From Rhodococcus wratislaviensis (lineage in GTDB: Bacteria > Actinomycetota > Actinomycetes > Mycobacteriales > Mycobacteriaceae), in contig NZ_UAUI01000011.1 in the NCBI RefSeq assembly GCF_900455735.1, positions 248,001 through 312,000 of the forward strand: a stretch of 64,000 bases of DNA, read 5' to 3'. Below are positions 33,346 through 43,435 of this stretch, piece by piece. Within the stretch, counting starts at the first letter, position 1. The number at the start of each line of letters is the position of its first letter. The notes below the pieces were generated by a model. The model ran no database searches. It was not told the DNA's origin and saw nothing but the letters and a program-made list of their open reading frames with translations. Position numbers and translations under genes: made by a program.

Positions 33346-34592
33346 CCGTACCGACCGCCAAGCCGCTCGCCGGGCTGCGTGTCCTCGACTACGCGCAGTA
33401 CGTCGCGGGCCCGTTCGCGGCGATGATGCTGGCCGATCTCGGCGCGGAAGTCATCAAGGTGGAACCACCGAACGGTGACGCCTGGCGGCACTACGAGCCG
33501 TTGACTCCGGATGGCGGACGATGGTTCATCTCGCTGAATCGCAACAAGAAGTCAGTGGTCGCGGACCTGAAAACGGAACGGGGACAGGACTTCAGTCGTG
33601 CGCTGATCCGTACCGCGGATGTCGTGATCCACAACATGCCCCCGGAACGGGCCTTGCGGTTCGGCTTGGATCGCGACACCGTCAAATCCGTCAACCCCGA
33701 CGCGGTGTGGTGCTGCGTGTCGGCATTCGGCACCGACGGGCCCGAGTCGCAGACCCTGGGCTACGACTTGATCGCGCAGGCGGCGTCCGGACTCCTGCTC
33801 GCGGATGCGCGCAGTGGTGACCCGGTCCCACGTCGATCCGGTGGCATCGCCATGGCCGATCTGACCGCCGGCCTGCTCACCTTCGCGGCGGCGCTTGCCG
33901 GTCTCACCGACCGCTTCCGGCGACACGACGAGACCGGTGTGTCCAAAGGTTTCGAGGTGTCGCTGCTCGGGGCGTCGTTGGCGGTGCAGGTGCAGCGGTT
34001 CGTCTCGGTCGGTGACGGCGAGTTCGACGACGCGCCCGGAGTCTGTGACGAGACGAGACTCGAGCAATTGGCCGAAACGGTGACGGAGTCGGACGAACTG
34101 GAGCCGTACTACCGGTGCTACGCCGCGTCGGACGGATTCATTGCGCTGGCCTGTCTCAATCTGGCGCAGCGCCGGAAAGTCCAGGCGCTACTCGGTATCG
34201 ACGACCCGTGGGCGGTCAACCCACAGGCAGTGCCCGCCGACCAGGCGGAACGGGAGATGCGAAGTTCGCTGAAACACCGATTCGCCGAGGTGATCAAGAC
34301 CGATACCGTCTCTCATTGGATCGCGGCGTTCGAGGAACTCGGCGTTCCCGCCGGACCCGTTCGCGAGATCACGCAAGCGCACTCTCTACCGCAGGTGCGC
34401 GCCAACGGACTCGTGCAGACGATCGAACAGCCCGAGATAGGTCCCGTCAGCGTACTGGGATCGATCTTCAAGATCGACGGACATGCCCGACCCGACGCCG
34501 GTTCTGCACCGCGTCTCGGTGAACACACTCAGCAGCTGATCGAACTCGTCAGCGCAACACACACTTCGGAAGGGATCGCGACAGCGCGATGA
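33342..34592 (+). CDS. CaiB/BaiF family III CoA-transferase
   Basis: The 416-residue protein has the type III CoA-transferase start LAGLRVLDYAQYVAGPFAAMMLADLGAEVIKVE and the catalytic Asp in GGIAMADLTAG (about residue 170). It transfers CoA between a donor thioester and a carboxylic acid, so it probably activates the acid that the two acyl-CoA dehydrogenases would oxidise. It is coupled by ATGA overlaps to the genes on both sides. Confidence 0.9.
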   Translation: MTVPTAKPLAGLRVLDYAQYVAGPFAAMMLADLGAEVIKVEPPNGDAWRHYEPLTPDGGRWFISLNRNKKSVVADLKTERGQDFSRALIRTADVVIHNMPPERALRFGLDRDTVKSVNPDAVWCCVSAFGTDGPESQTLGYDLIAQAASGLLLADARSGDPVPRRSGGIAMADLTAGLLTFAAALAGLTDRFRRHDETGVSKGFEVSLLGASLAVQVQRFVSVGDGEFDDAPGVCDETRLEQLAETVTESDELEPYYRCYAASDGFIALACLNLAQRRKVQALLGIDDPWAVNPQAVPADQAEREMRSSLKHRFAEVIKTDTVSHWIAAFEELGVPAGPVREITQAHSLPQVRANGLVQTIEQPEIGPVSVLGSIFKIDGHARPDAGSAPRLGEHTQQLIELVSATHTSEGIATAR

Positions 34593-34831
34593 CTGAAAAC
34601 GTAACGATGACGAAAGACGATGTTCGAGAGTTCGCGTCGTCGGTGAAGAATATTTGCAGTTCTTTCCCGACATCGGGATCCTGGGCGCCCGATCGTCCCT
34701 CGGACGATCGCGATGCCGCGGTGCGCGAGAACCTCTCGCGCGCAGGCTGGTACCGTCTGCGCACCGGCCGCGCCGACACGTCCGGCACGCTCGACCCGGT
34801 GGAACAGTCCATCGTCGTGGAAAGGGGATAA
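34589..34831 (+). pseudogene. Acyl-CoA dehydrogenase, N-terminal fragment only (truncated)
   Basis: An 80-codon frame overlaps the CoA-transferase stop by 4 bp. Its middle, [19 protein letters not shown], and its end, [10 protein letters not shown], match the N-terminal helical domain of acyl-CoA dehydrogenases (usually DPVEQ-hydrophobic-EELG). The frame then reads only two more residues before TAA, and no continuation occurs in any frame. About 300 residues are missing, with the ABC ATPase gene starting 4 bp later. This is a clean truncation and probably marks a deletion or insertion junction near 34820. Confidence 0.8.
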
Positions 34832-34835
34832 GGCG

Positions 34836-35561
34836 ATGGCCGTCTCTCTCACTGGCACCGACCTGCATCTCGCGTTCGGCACCAACAAGGTGCTCCGCGG
34901 TGTCGACCTCCACGTCGACGCCGGCGACACCGTCACCGTGATCGGACCGTCCGGCTCCGGAAAGTCCACGCTGCTGCGGGTCCTCAACCGGCTGCACGAA
35001 CCCGATCAGGGCGACGTCCTCCTCGACGGAAAGTCGGTGCTGAAGGACAACCCGGACAAGCTGCGGCAGCGCATCGGCATGGTGTTCCAGCACTTCAACC
35101 TGTTCCCGCACAAGACGGTCGTCGACAACATCGCCCTCGGGCCCCGCAAGCTCAAGGGGATGTCCAAGGACGAGGCGCGGTCGCTGGCCCTCGAGCAACT
35201 CGAACTCGTCGGACTCGCCAACAAGGCCGACTCCCGGCCCGGCAACCTGTCGGGCGGGCAGCAGCAGCGCGTCGCGATCGCCCGCGCCCTCGCGATGAAA
35301 CCCGAGGTGATGTTCTTCGACGAGGCCACCTCGGCGCTCGACCCCGAACTGGTGAAGGGCGTCCTCGCGCTGATGGCCGACCTCGCCAAGGGCGGCATGA
35401 CGATGGTCGTCGTCACCCACGAGATGGGCTTCGCCCGCGAGGTGTCCGACACGGTGCTGTTCATGGACCACGGCGCCGTCGTCGAGACCGGGAAGCCGGA
35501 CCAGTTGTTCGACAAGCCCGAAACCGAACGGCTGCAGCAGTTCCTGTCCCAGGTGCTGTAG
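34836..35561 (+). CDS. Polar amino-acid ABC transporter ATP-binding protein (GlnQ-like), orphan
   Basis: The 241-residue ABC ATPase has Walker [14 protein letters not shown]-loop [18 protein letters not shown] (typical of GlnQ/HisP), signature LSGGQQQRV, Walker [15 protein letters not shown] and switch His in [12 protein letters not shown]. It energises import of polar amino acids. ATG 34836 follows AAGGGGATAAGG. The permease and binding-protein genes that normally precede it are absent; instead the truncated acyl-CoA dehydrogenase ends 4 bp upstream. Its transcription may now depend on the catabolic operon in front. Confidence 0.92.
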   Translation: MAVSLTGTDLHLAFGTNKVLRGVDLHVDAGDTVTVIGPSGSGKSTLLRVLNRLHEPDQGDVLLDGKSVLKDNPDKLRQRIGMVFQHFNLFPHKTVVDNIALGPRKLKGMSKDEARSLALEQLELVGLANKADSRPGNLSGGQQQRVAIARALAMKPEVMFFDEATSALDPELVKGVLALMADLAKGGMTMVVVTHEMGFAREVSDTVLFMDHGAVVETGKPDQLFDKPETERLQQFLSQVL

Positions 35562-35573
35562 GCCGCTCCGCGG

Positions 35574-35629
35574 CCCGTGCGCGGTTGACGAGTCCAGAGA
35601 CTCCTTAACCACGCACGGGCGCGAAGCGC
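35574..35629. repeat. Double-hairpin repeat, copy A (convergent terminator)
   Basis: This is a 56-bp element between the converging ABC ATPase and glutamate dehydrogenase genes. The central hairpin has arms GGTTGACGAGTC and GACTCCTTAACC with two mismatches around loop CAGA. Flanking CCCGTGCGC and GCACGGG extend the stem, and GCGC-GAA-GCGC forms a second small hairpin. Copies B and C at 44236 and 52431 match it closely. It probably acts as a bidirectional terminator. Confidence 0.85.
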
Positions 35630-38600
35630 CTACCGCGTCATCGCCCGGATCCGCCTGGCCGCCACGGAGATCAGCGCCAGGGTGGGCTCGGTGGCGACCT
35701 CCGACTCGATCTCCGTCAGCAGTGCACGCGCGCGGGCGAGCCGGGCGGCGTTGTGCTGTTCCCACTGGTCGACCTTGTCGGCCGCGTCCTCGCCGGGTTC
35801 GCTGACGGACAGCGCGTCGAGGGTGATGGCGCGCAGCGAGCTGTACAGGTCGTCGCGCAGGGCGAGCCGTGCGAGTGCGTGCCACCGGTCCAGCCGGGGG
35901 AGCGCCGTCACGGCGGTCAGTGCGGTGTTGATGTGCAGGTGCGCGGACAGCGCGAAGTACAGTTCGGCGACGTCCTCGGGCCGGTGCTGCGAGATCTCCG
36001 CGATGTCCACGATGTCGAGGAGGCAGTACGTGTGCAGGAGGTCCGCGACGTCCGCGGCCAGCCCGGCGTCCGCCCCGCGCGACGTGAGGGCCTCGGTGCG
36101 CCGCTCCACCGCCGTGATCTCGTCGCCCCGCAACCATTCCCGCACGCGCGGCCCGAGGTCGCGGACGACCGGCCGGTAGCGGGCGATGGTGGCCTCCAGC
36201 GGCAGTGGTTGCGGCCGATGGGTGGTCAGCCACCGCGACGCGCGGTCGATCAGTCGCTGGGTCTGCACCGTCAGTGCGTTCGTGCCCGCCGTCGGCGTCG
36301 TGTCGGCCGTCGCCCGGATCCGCTCGAAAGTCGCTCCGAGGTCGAAGATCTCGGTGACCGCGGTGAAGGCGTTCACCGCCTCCGCGGAGTCGGCGCCCGT
36401 TTCCTCCCGCAGCCGGAACGCGTACGTCATCCCCGCGCGGTCGACCATGTCGTTGACGACCGACGTCGTGACGATCTCCCGGCGCAGCGGGTGCGCGGCG
36501 ACCGTGTGCGCGAACTCCCGGCCGAGCCGCGGCGGGAAGTAGTTGTGCAGCCGGCCGGCGTACACCCCGTTGTCGGGGAGGCTGGTGCCCGACACCTCGC
36601 TCTTGATGAAACGCTTGACCTGCGCGGTGAGCTGCGCCAACTCCGGGCTCGTCAGCCCCTTCTGCTCACGTTCGAGTGCCCCGAACTGCGCGGACGTCGG
36701 GAGCACGTCGATCGCGCGGTCCACGTGCCCGCGCCGTTCCAGGTCGTCGACCATGCGGGAGTGGAAGCTGACGAGTGTGCCCGCCTGCGCCCGGTTCAGG
36801 CTCATCATCTCGTTCTGGCTGCGGTTGTCGGCGAGGACGAGCCTGCTGACGTCGTCGGTCATGTCGGACAGCAGCTCTCGCCGGTCCTGCGCGGTGAGGG
36901 TGTTGTCGGCGGTGGCGCCCGCCAGCGCGATCTTGATGTTGACCTCGTGGTCCGAGCAGTCGACGCCGGCCGAGTTGTCGAGCGCGTCGGTGTTGACGCG
37001 ACCACCGTTGCGCGCGTATTCGATTCGCCCGAGTTGGGTCAGCCCGAGGTTGCCGCCTTCGCCGACCACCCGGACGCGTAGCGCGGGCGCATCGAGCCGG
37101 ACCGAATCGTTCGACTTGTCGCCGACGTCTGCGTGGCTCTCCGTCGTCGCCTTGACGTAGGTGCCGACTCCGCCGTTCCAGAGCAGGTCCGCGGACGCAC
37201 CGAGGACGGCACGCACGAGTTCGACGGTGGTGAGGACGCGATCGTCCTCGATCCCGAGAACGCGCCGGGCCTGCGGTGTCAGCCGGACCGACTTCGCCGA
37301 CCGGTCGACGATCATGGCACCGTCGCTGAGGACCGCCGTGTCGTAGTCCTTCCAACTCGACCTGCCGACCGCGAAGAGCCGTGCCCGCTCGTCCCACGAC
37401 CGCCGCGGGTCGGGATCGGGGTCGATGAAGACGTGCCGGTGGTCGAACGCCGCGGTCAGGCGGATGTGGGGGCTGAGCAGCATCCCGTTTCCGAAGACGT
37501 CACCGCTCATGTCGCCGATGCCGACGACGGTGAAGTCGTCGGTGCGGGTGTCGACGCCCATCTCGCGGAAGTGCTGCATGACGCTTTCCCACGCGCCGCG
37601 GGCGGTGATACCCATCGCCTTGTGGTCGTATCCGACGGAACCGCCGGACGCGAATCCGTCGCCGAGCCAGTACCCGCGCTCCAACGCGATCGCGTTGGCG
37701 ACATCCGAGAATGCCGCCGTCCCTTTGTCAGCGGCGACCACGAGGTAGGTGTCGTCGCCGTCGCGGCGGACGATGCCCTCCGGCGCGATCACCTGCCGGG
37801 TGGTGATGTCGAGGTTGTCCGTCATATCGAGGAGGCTCGAGATGAACTCGCGGTAGCAGGAGATGCCCGCCGACGCCGTCGCCTCCCGGTCGGCGGCGGC
37901 GTCACCGGTCGGCACGGGCGGGTTCTTGACGACGAAGCCGCCCTTCGCTCCCGCCGGGACGATGACGGCGTTCTTGACCGCCTGCGCCTTGACGAGTCCG
38001 AGGATCTCGGTGCGGAAGTCGTCGCGACGATCCGACCACCGGATGCCGCCGCGGGCGACGTCGTCGAATCGCAGGTGCACGCCCTCCACCCGCGGCGAGT
38101 ACACGTAGGCCTCGTATTTCGGCCGGGGCAGCGGCAATTCGTCGATCGATGCGGAGTCGAACTTGAACGCGAGAGCTCGCGCGGGCCGACGGTCGCCGGC
38201 GTAGTACGTCGTGCGGGTGGTGGCGCGGATCAGGGACAGCAGTGCCCGCAGGATCCGGTCGGCGTCGATTCCCGCGACGGCGTCGACCGCGTCCACGATG
38301 CGGCCCTCGAGTGCGTCCTCCGCGGCGGCGTCGCGTTCGATGCCCGGGTCGAGCCGAAGAGCGTGGAACTCGACGAGGAGTTGCGTGATTGCACTGTTGC
38401 TCAGCAGGACTCGTTCGACGTTGCTGCGGCTGTACGGGAGCCCGGCCTGGCGCAGGTAGGCGGCGTATGCGCGGAGGACGGTCACCTGACGCCAGCCGAG
38501 CCCGGCGTGCAGGACGAGCGCGTTGAACCCGTCGACCTCGGTCTCACCCGTCCACGCCGCCCGGAACGCGTCCGCGATCCGGCTGTCGCGGGTCACACCG

Positions 38601-39022
38601 TGACCGTCCGTCACGGCGACCAGATCGACGGTGAGGTCGTAGATCCAGGCGCGGTGCCCGTCGGGGCGGGTCAGCGCGGCCGGCCGTTCGTCGAGCGCGT
38701 TGACTCCCAGGCTGGACAGGATCGGCAGAACCTCGTTGAGCGGTGCGGGTTTCCCGACCGCGTAGATCTTGAGGTTCTCGTACGGCGCGGACGCCTCGGT
38801 GGTGGTGAACGTCAGCGCCACACTGTCGACGTCGAGACGCTCCACCTCGGCGACGTCGCGGATCGCCTGTGCCGGATCGGTTTCGGTGGCGTAGCTGATC
38901 GGCAGCGCGGACGCGTAGTGGCGCGCGACCGCGGTGCCCTGACGGTGCGGTTCCGCGAGCAGCGTGCTGCGCCACAGCTCGTGGGACCAGGGTGTGTCGA
39001 GTTCCGTGCCGATGCTGTTCAT
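35630..39022 (-). CDS. NAD-specific glutamate dehydrogenase, short form (1,130 aa)
   Basis: The product oxidatively deaminates glutamate to 2-oxoglutarate with NAD. It belongs to the large-subunit bacterial group: the catalytic core has DFRTEILGLVKAQAVKNAVIV, PAGAKGGFVVKNPP (about residues 355-370), SGDVFGNGMLLSPHI and the long helical C-terminal domain (MTDDVSRLVLADNR, FIKSEVSGTSLPDNG). The mycobacterial and Streptomyces L-180 enzymes are about 1,600 residues; here roughly 450-500 N-terminal residues that carry ACT-like regulatory domains are absent, though the frame is intact and starts with ATG directly before core sequence. Allosteric control may therefore differ. Confidence 0.88.
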   Translation of the reverse strand: MNSIGTELDTPWSHELWRSTLLAEPHRQGTAVARHYASALPISYATETDPAQAIRDVAEVERLDVDSVALTFTTTEASAPYENLKIYAVGKPAPLNEVLPILSSLGVNALDERPAALTRPDGHRAWIYDLTVDLVAVTDGHGVTRDSRIADAFRAAWTGETEVDGFNALVLHAGLGWRQVTVLRAYAAYLRQAGLPYSRSNVERVLLSNSAITQLLVEFHALRLDPGIERDAAAEDALEGRIVDAVDAVAGIDADRILRALLSLIRATTRTTYYAGDRRPARALAFKFDSASIDELPLPRPKYEAYVYSPRVEGVHLRFDDVARGGIRWSDRRDDFRTEILGLVKAQAVKNAVIVPAGAKGGFVVKNPPVPTGDAAADREATASAGISCYREFISSLLDMTDNLDITTRQVIAPEGIVRRDGDDTYLVVAADKGTAAFSDVANAIALERGYWLGDGFASGGSVGYDHKAMGITARGAWESVMQHFREMGVDTRTDDFTVVGIGDMSGDVFGNGMLLSPHIRLTAAFDHRHVFIDPDPDPRRSWDERARLFAVGRSSWKDYDTAVLSDGAMIVDRSAKSVRLTPQARRVLGIEDDRVLTTVELVRAVLGASADLLWNGGVGTYVKATTESHADVGDKSNDSVRLDAPALRVRVVGEGGNLGLTQLGRIEYARNGGRVNTDALDNSAGVDCSDHEVNIKIALAGATADNTLTAQDRRELLSDMTDDVSRLVLADNRSQNEMMSLNRAQAGTLVSFHSRMVDDLERRGHVDRAIDVLPTSAQFGALEREQKGLTSPELAQLTAQVKRFIKSEVSGTSLPDNGVYAGRLHNYFPPRLGREFAHTVAAHPLRREIVTTSVVNDMVDRAGMTYAFRLREETGADSAEAVNAFTAVTEIFDLGATFERIRATADTTPTAGTNALTVQTQRLIDRASRWLTTHRPQPLPLEATIARYRPVVRDLGPRVREWLRGDEITAVERRTEALTSRGADAGLAADVADLLHTYCLLDIVDIAEISQHRPEDVAELYFALSAHLHINTALTAVTALPRLDRWHALARLALRDDLYSSLRAITLDALSVSEPGEDAADKVDQWEQHNAARLARARALLTEIESEVATEPTLALISVAARRIRAMTR

Positions 39023-39065
39023 GACGATGGGGTGATCTCCTGTAGTGGGATCGGTGCGAAGCCGA

Positions 39066-39929
39066 TCACGCAGTGGTGAAGCGAATCAGTTGGCCTGGTC
39101 GAGCCTGGGCGATCCGGTCGATGTCCTCGTCCACGACGACGCCGATGACGGGATAGCCGCCCGAGATGGGATGGTCCGCCAGGAAGACGACGGGCTGCCC
39201 GCTCGGCGGAACCTGGATGGAGCCGAGCGCGACACCTTCGGTCGGGAGCTCGGCCTCGGACGTCCGCACCAGCGCGGGCGCGTCGCCGTGCCGGTTGAGG
39301 CGCGCCCCGATGCGATCGGTGTCCGGGGAGACGGCCCACACCCCCGCGGTCAGCGCGTCGGGGTTGGTGAACCAGTCGTCGCGGGGGCCGCCGACGACGC
39401 GGACCGGCAGCGTTCCCGCGTCCATCGGGGGAACGGGAGCGACGTCGACGTTCGGGAAGCTTATCGGCGCGGTGCCGACGGGTAGAATGTCGTTGGGTTT
39501 CAACGCTTCCGGTCCGATTCCGGAGAGGGTGTCGGTGCTGCGGGAGCCGAGCACGTCCGGCACCGCGACGCCCCCTCGGACGCCGACGTAGCTGCGCAGG
39601 CCGACCTGCGCGTACTGCAGGCGCAGCGTCTGTCCCGGCTGCATCACGATGACGCTCGCGTGGCCCATCGGGATTCCGTCGAGCAGCGCCGTGGCGGGTG
39701 CACCGGTGACGGCGACGATGGTCACCTCCCGCGCGCGGAGGGCGAGGCCGCCCATCAACACCTCGATGCACGCGCGGTTCTCGTCGTTTCCGACCAGCCG
39801 GTTGGCCAGCTTCGCGGACCCGCGGTCGGCGGCGCCGGACACGCCCACACCCGAACTGAGGTAGCCGGGGCGGCCGAGATCCTGGATCAGGCTGAGCGGA
39901 CCCGTTTCGAGTACTTCGAGTTCACTCAC
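39066..39929 (-). CDS. pxpC: 5-oxoprolinase subunit C (biotin-dependent carboxyltransferase-like)
   Basis: The 287-residue PxpC/KipA-type protein, with B and A, opens 5-oxoproline to glutamate with ATP. Typical sequence: GPLSLIQDLGRPGYLSSGVGVSGAAD at the start, RSYVGVRGGVAVPDVLGSRST, and SGQPVVFLADHPISGGYPVIG near the end. It starts with GTG 39929, overlapping the PxpB stop by 4 bp. It is last in the order A-B-C. It ends 43 bp before the glutamate dehydrogenase start, so glutamate release and glutamate oxidation are encoded next to each other. Confidence 0.93.
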   Translation of the reverse strand: MSELEVLETGPLSLIQDLGRPGYLSSGVGVSGAADRGSAKLANRLVGNDENRACIEVLMGGLALRAREVTIVAVTGAPATALLDGIPMGHASVIVMQPGQTLRLQYAQVGLRSYVGVRGGVAVPDVLGSRSTDTLSGIGPEALKPNDILPVGTAPISFPNVDVAPVPPMDAGTLPVRVVGGPRDDWFTNPDALTAGVWAVSPDTDRIGARLNRHGDAPALVRTSEAELPTEGVALGSIQVPPSGQPVVFLADHPISGGYPVIGVVVDEDIDRIAQARPGQLIRFTTA

Positions 39930-40576
39930 AGTGTTTCCTCGTCGACGAATCGGACGCGGCGCCCCGGCTGCAGCAGCGCCGGAGGGTTCGCGTCGAGGTT
40001 CCACATCGGGGAGTCCGTGGTTCCGATGATCTGCCATCCACCGGGTGAGGACCGCGGATACACCGCGCCGTAACCGCCGGCGAGGGCCACGGACCCGGCG
40101 GGCACCACGGTGCGGGACTGGGCCCGTCGCGGCACGGTCAGCCGGTCGTCGCCGCAACTCAGGTAGGCGAAACCCGGTGCGAATCCGATGAATACACAAC
40201 GCCAGGTGGCGGCGGTGTGGGCCGCGATCACGTCGTCGCGACTCATCCGCAGATGGTCGGCGACGTCGGCGAGATCGGCGCCGTCGTAGCGGACCGGGAT
40301 CGTGACCGGCTCGGATTCGGATGCGCGGCTGTCCTCGTGCACCTCGAGTCCGTCGGTCATCGTCCGCAGCGCACGGCGTACCTCGTCGAGATCGGTGCGC
40401 GGTGTCGTGGTGACGAGCACCGTGCGCGCCGCGGGAAGCACGTCCTCCACACCGGGAAGTGGGGTGCGGCGGAGGCGTTCGGTCAGCGACACGACGAGGG
40501 GTTCCGACTCCAGTTCGACGAGAAGGGCCCGGGTGCCCGCCGGAAGGATCCGGGTGCCGGTGCTCGCGGTGGTCAT
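39926..40576 (-). CDS. pxpB: 5-oxoprolinase subunit B
   Basis: The 216-residue PxpB/KipI-type protein with a cyclophilin-like fold has signature IGFAPGFAYLSCGDDRLTVPRR, then VPAGSVALAGGYGAVYPRSSPGGWQIIG. It overlaps PxpA by 4 bp upstream and PxpC by 4 bp downstream. In B. subtilis the homologue also binds a kinase, but here the operon context points to 5-oxoproline hydrolysis. Confidence 0.93.
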   Translation of the reverse strand: MTTASTGTRILPAGTRALLVELESEPLVVSLTERLRRTPLPGVEDVLPAARTVLVTTTPRTDLDEVRRALRTMTDGLEVHEDSRASESEPVTIPVRYDGADLADVADHLRMSRDDVIAAHTAATWRCVFIGFAPGFAYLSCGDDRLTVPRRAQSRTVVPAGSVALAGGYGAVYPRSSPGGWQIIGTTDSPMWNLDANPPALLQPGRRVRFVDEETL

Positions 40577-41328
40577 GTGAAGGACCCGAGCGTGACGTCG
40601 GCATTCTCCAGGGCGTGCCGGACCTGGCGGGCCGTGCGCACGGATCCGGGCGAATCGCCGTGCACGCAGATGCTGTGCACCGACACCGCGACGTCGTCGC
40701 CGTCGATCGACTCCACCGTTCCGCTGGACACCATGCGCACGGCCTGGGCGGCGGCGACGTCGGGATCGTCGATGACGGCGCCGGTCACCGAGCGCGGAGT
40801 CAACGTGCCCGCGGCGGTGTAGCGGCGGTCGGCGAAACCCTCGGCGACGAAATCGATGCCGTGGGTTTCCGCGGCACGCTGCAACTGCGAGCCGGGTGGG
40901 CCCATCAGCGCGAGCGGTTCGGTGAACCGGTCGATGGCCGACGCGATCGCCTCGGCGCGCTCGTAGTCGAGCGCAGCGGAATTATAGAGCGCACCATGCG
41001 GTTTGACGTACGACACGCGGGATCCGGCGGCGCGCGCGAACCCGGCGAGCGCGCCGATCTGGTACAGCGTCTCGTCGCGCAGATCCGCCGGCGACACCGC
41101 GAGTTCACGGCGGCCGAATCCGGCCAGATCCCGGAAACCCACGTGCGCACCGATCGCGACGTTGCGCTCGGCCGCACCCTCGCAGGCCCGGCGGATGATC
41201 ATCGGATCCCCCGCGTGAAATCCGCACGCGATGTTCGCGCTGGTGACGATGTCGAGGAGGGCCTCGTCGTCCGCCAGGGTCCACTGCCCGAAGCCCTCAC
41301 CGAGGTCGCAGTTCAGATCAACGCGCAT
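40573..41328 (-). CDS. pxpA: 5-oxoprolinase subunit A (LamB/YcsF)
   Basis: The 251-residue PxpA protein has a TIM-like fold with the family start [16 protein letters not shown], then [10 protein letters not shown] and [19 protein letters not shown] and KPHGALYN, the histidines and acidic residues forming the predicted active site. It overlaps PxpB by 4 bp and the YcsI-like gene end by 11 bp. It acts with B and C on cyclised glutamate, a common damage metabolite. Confidence 0.93.
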   Translation of the reverse strand: MRVDLNCDLGEGFGQWTLADDEALLDIVTSANIACGFHAGDPMIIRRACEGAAERNVAIGAHVGFRDLAGFGRRELAVSPADLRDETLYQIGALAGFARAAGSRVSYVKPHGALYNSAALDYERAEAIASAIDRFTEPLALMGPPGSQLQRAAETHGIDFVAEGFADRRYTAAGTLTPRSVTGAVIDDPDVAAAQAVRMVSSGTVESIDGDDVAVSVHSICVHGDSPGSVRTARQVRHALENADVTLGSFT

Positions 41329-42106
41329 CGGGAACCTCCAGGACGTACTCGCTGTCCGGGGTGTCGGTGATCAGCATGTACCCGGGCGCATGGGTGATCG
41401 CGAACGGCAACCGGGACGCCATCACCGCCGCCTGCGGGGTGACCCCGCAGGCCCAGAACATCGGCACGTCCCCGGGCTCGAAGTTCACCGGATCGCCGAA
41501 GTCGGGGGCCGCGACGTCGGCGATGCCGAGTTCCGCGGGATCACCGATGTGCACGGGTCCACCGTGGACGGCGGGCATCCGCGCGGAGATCGCCGCCGCG
41601 AGCGAGACCTGACGTTCGGGAACGGGCCGCATCGACACCACCATCGGTCCGCTCATCCGGCCTGCGGGCCTGCATTCACGGTTGGTCACGAACATCGGGA
41701 CGTTGCTGCCCTGCTCGACGTGCCGCAGCGGCACCCCGGCAGCGGCCACCGGATGCTCGAACGTGAAGCTGCACCCGATGTGGAAGGCCACGAGGTCGCC
41801 CCGCCACAGCGCCGACACGTCCGCGGTCTCGTCGGCCAGTTCGCCGTCCTTCCACACGCGGTACAGCGGCAGGTCCGTGGTGATGTCGGCGCCGGGGGCG
41901 AGCATCGTCTCCCGGGAGCCCACGTCGCCGACGTCGAGGACGGGGCACGGCTTGGGGTTCCGCTGCGTGAACAGCAGAACGTCGTAGGCCCAGTCCTGCG
42001 GAACGGCGATGAGGTTCGTCTGCGCGAATCCGGGCGCCAGACCGGCGGTCGGGGTGACACGTCCCGAACGGAACGCGGAGCGGAGGTCGGCCGGTGAGTC
42101 AGTCAA
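41318..42106 (-). CDS. YcsI/DUF1445-family putative hydro-lyase
   Basis: The 262-residue protein of the D-glutamate cyclase-like YcsI family includes [38 protein letters not shown] and [21 protein letters not shown], all strongly conserved in it. Eukaryotic relatives interconvert D-glutamate and 5-oxo-D-proline, which suits a pxp operon. No ATG lies near the conserved start; TTG 42106 gives the usual N-terminus [14 protein letters not shown] and overlaps the MFS stop by 8 bp. I consider that start likely but not proven. Confidence 0.85.
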   Translation of the reverse strand: MTDSPADLRSAFRSGRVTPTAGLAPGFAQTNLIAVPQDWAYDVLLFTQRNPKPCPVLDVGDVGSRETMLAPGADITTDLPLYRVWKDGELADETADVSALWRGDLVAFHIGCSFTFEHPVAAAGVPLRHVEQGSNVPMFVTNRECRPAGRMSGPMVVSMRPVPERQVSLAAAISARMPAVHGGPVHIGDPAELGIADVAAPDFGDPVNFEPGDVPMFWACGVTPQAAVMASRLPFAITHAPGYMLITDTPDSEYVLEVPDAR

Positions 42107-43367
42107 GTTGGATCCCGCGGGTCTCGGGGAGGAAGAACAGGGCGAAGACGGCGATGGCGTAACCGAGCGCACCGAAGATCATCGCGCCACCGATACCCAG
42201 CTGGGTGGCCGCCAGGAAACCGACGACCGCGGGGAACACGGCACCGACCGCGCGGCCGAAGTTGTAGGTGAAGCCCTGGCCCGTGCCGCGGGACTGCGTC
42301 GGGTACAGCTCGGACAGGAACGATCCGAATCCGCTGAAGATCGCCGACGTGCAGAAGCCGAGGGGGAAGCCCAGGATCAGGATCAACGTGTTCGCGCCCT
42401 CGGGCACCTGGGTGTAGCCGACCATGAAGATCGCCGACAGGAACGCGAACAGCTGCATGGTCCGCTTGCGGCCCAGCTTGTCGGTGAGGATGCCGCCGCT
42501 GACGTAACCGAGGAACGCACCCGAGATCAGGATGGCGAGGTACCCGCCGGTGCCGACGACGTCGAGTCCGCGCGAGGTCTTCAGGAATGTGGGCAGCCAG
42601 GACGCCAGCGTGTAGTAGCCGCCCTGCACACCGGTTGCGAGCAGCGACGCGAGCACGGTGGTGCGGAGCAGTCCGCCGCGGAAGATGGCGGCGAACGAGC
42701 CCGTCTGCTTGCCCGCGGACTCGCGGCGCTCCGTGACGACCTCGGGGTCCTTCAGATTCCGGCGAACCCAGATGATGAGGAAGGCGGGCAGCACACCGGT
42801 GAAGAACAGCACGCGCCACGCGACGTCGGGATCGAACAGCTGGAAGACGACCGTGTAGACGATCACCGCCAGCGCCCAGCCCACCGCCCACGCGCTCTGG
42901 ACGAACGCCACGGCCCGGCCCCGGTACTCGGCCCGGGCGTATTCGGCCACGAGAATCGCACCCGCCGCCCACTCGCCGCCGAAGCCGAGGCCCTGGAAGG
43001 CGCGGAAGACGAGCAGCGTCTCGAAGTTCTGCGCGAAGCCGCACAGCACCGTGAAGATCGTGTACGTCGCGACCGTGACCTGCAGGGTGCGGACCCGGCC
43101 GATCTTGTCGACGAGGATGCCGGCGAGGGCACCGCCGAGCGCGGACACGACCAGCGTCACCGTCGTCAGCAGACCAGCCTGTCCGGTGGTGAGGCCGAAG
43201 TAGGCGGCGATGGCCGCGAGGCCGAGCGGGAGGACCTGGAAGTCGTAGGAGTCGAGTCCGTACCCGCCGAACGCGCCGATGAAGGCTCTCTTTCCCTTCG
43301 GCCCGAGGGTGCGGAACCAGTCGAAGGGGCGCGCCTGCGCGACCTCGGTCTGTGTATCTGTGGTCAT
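42099..43367 (-). CDS. MFS transporter (sugar/aromatic-acid:H+ symporter type)
   Basis: The 422-residue protein has 12 predicted helices. [14 protein letters not shown] is MFS motif [19 protein letters not shown] follows in helix 4, and [15 protein letters not shown] repeats the motif in the second half. The family imports organic acids. As first gene of the pxp operon it may import 5-oxoproline or a precursor. It diverges from the FCD regulator at 43543, with a large inverted repeat between them. Confidence 0.9.
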   Translation of the reverse strand: MTTDTQTEVAQARPFDWFRTLGPKGKRAFIGAFGGYGLDSYDFQVLPLGLAAIAAYFGLTTGQAGLLTTVTLVVSALGGALAGILVDKIGRVRTLQVTVATYTIFTVLCGFAQNFETLLVFRAFQGLGFGGEWAAGAILVAEYARAEYRGRAVAFVQSAWAVGWALAVIVYTVVFQLFDPDVAWRVLFFTGVLPAFLIIWVRRNLKDPEVVTERRESAGKQTGSFAAIFRGGLLRTTVLASLLATGVQGGYYTLASWLPTFLKTSRGLDVVGTGGYLAILISGAFLGYVSGGILTDKLGRKRTMQLFAFLSAIFMVGYTQVPEGANTLILILGFPLGFCTSAIFSGFGSFLSELYPTQSRGTGQGFTYNFGRAVGAVFPAVVGFLAATQLGIGGAMIFGALGYAIAVFALFFLPETRGIQLD

Positions 43368-43435
43368 GGCACCTCGCCTGAAGAAGGGATGTAACTGCCG
43401 GAAGAAACGGTGTAACTCCCATCACGGTACAAATC

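Noticed and set aside
35753..39079. Long plus-strand frames (442 and 648 codons) opposite glutamate dehydrogenase
   Set aside because: Composition and lack of any motif show them to be shadows of the well-conserved dehydrogenase on the minus strand.
42009..43394. A 461-codon plus-strand frame opposite the MFS gene
   Set aside because: Charged low-complexity antisense of a membrane protein; the MFS motifs are on the minus strand.
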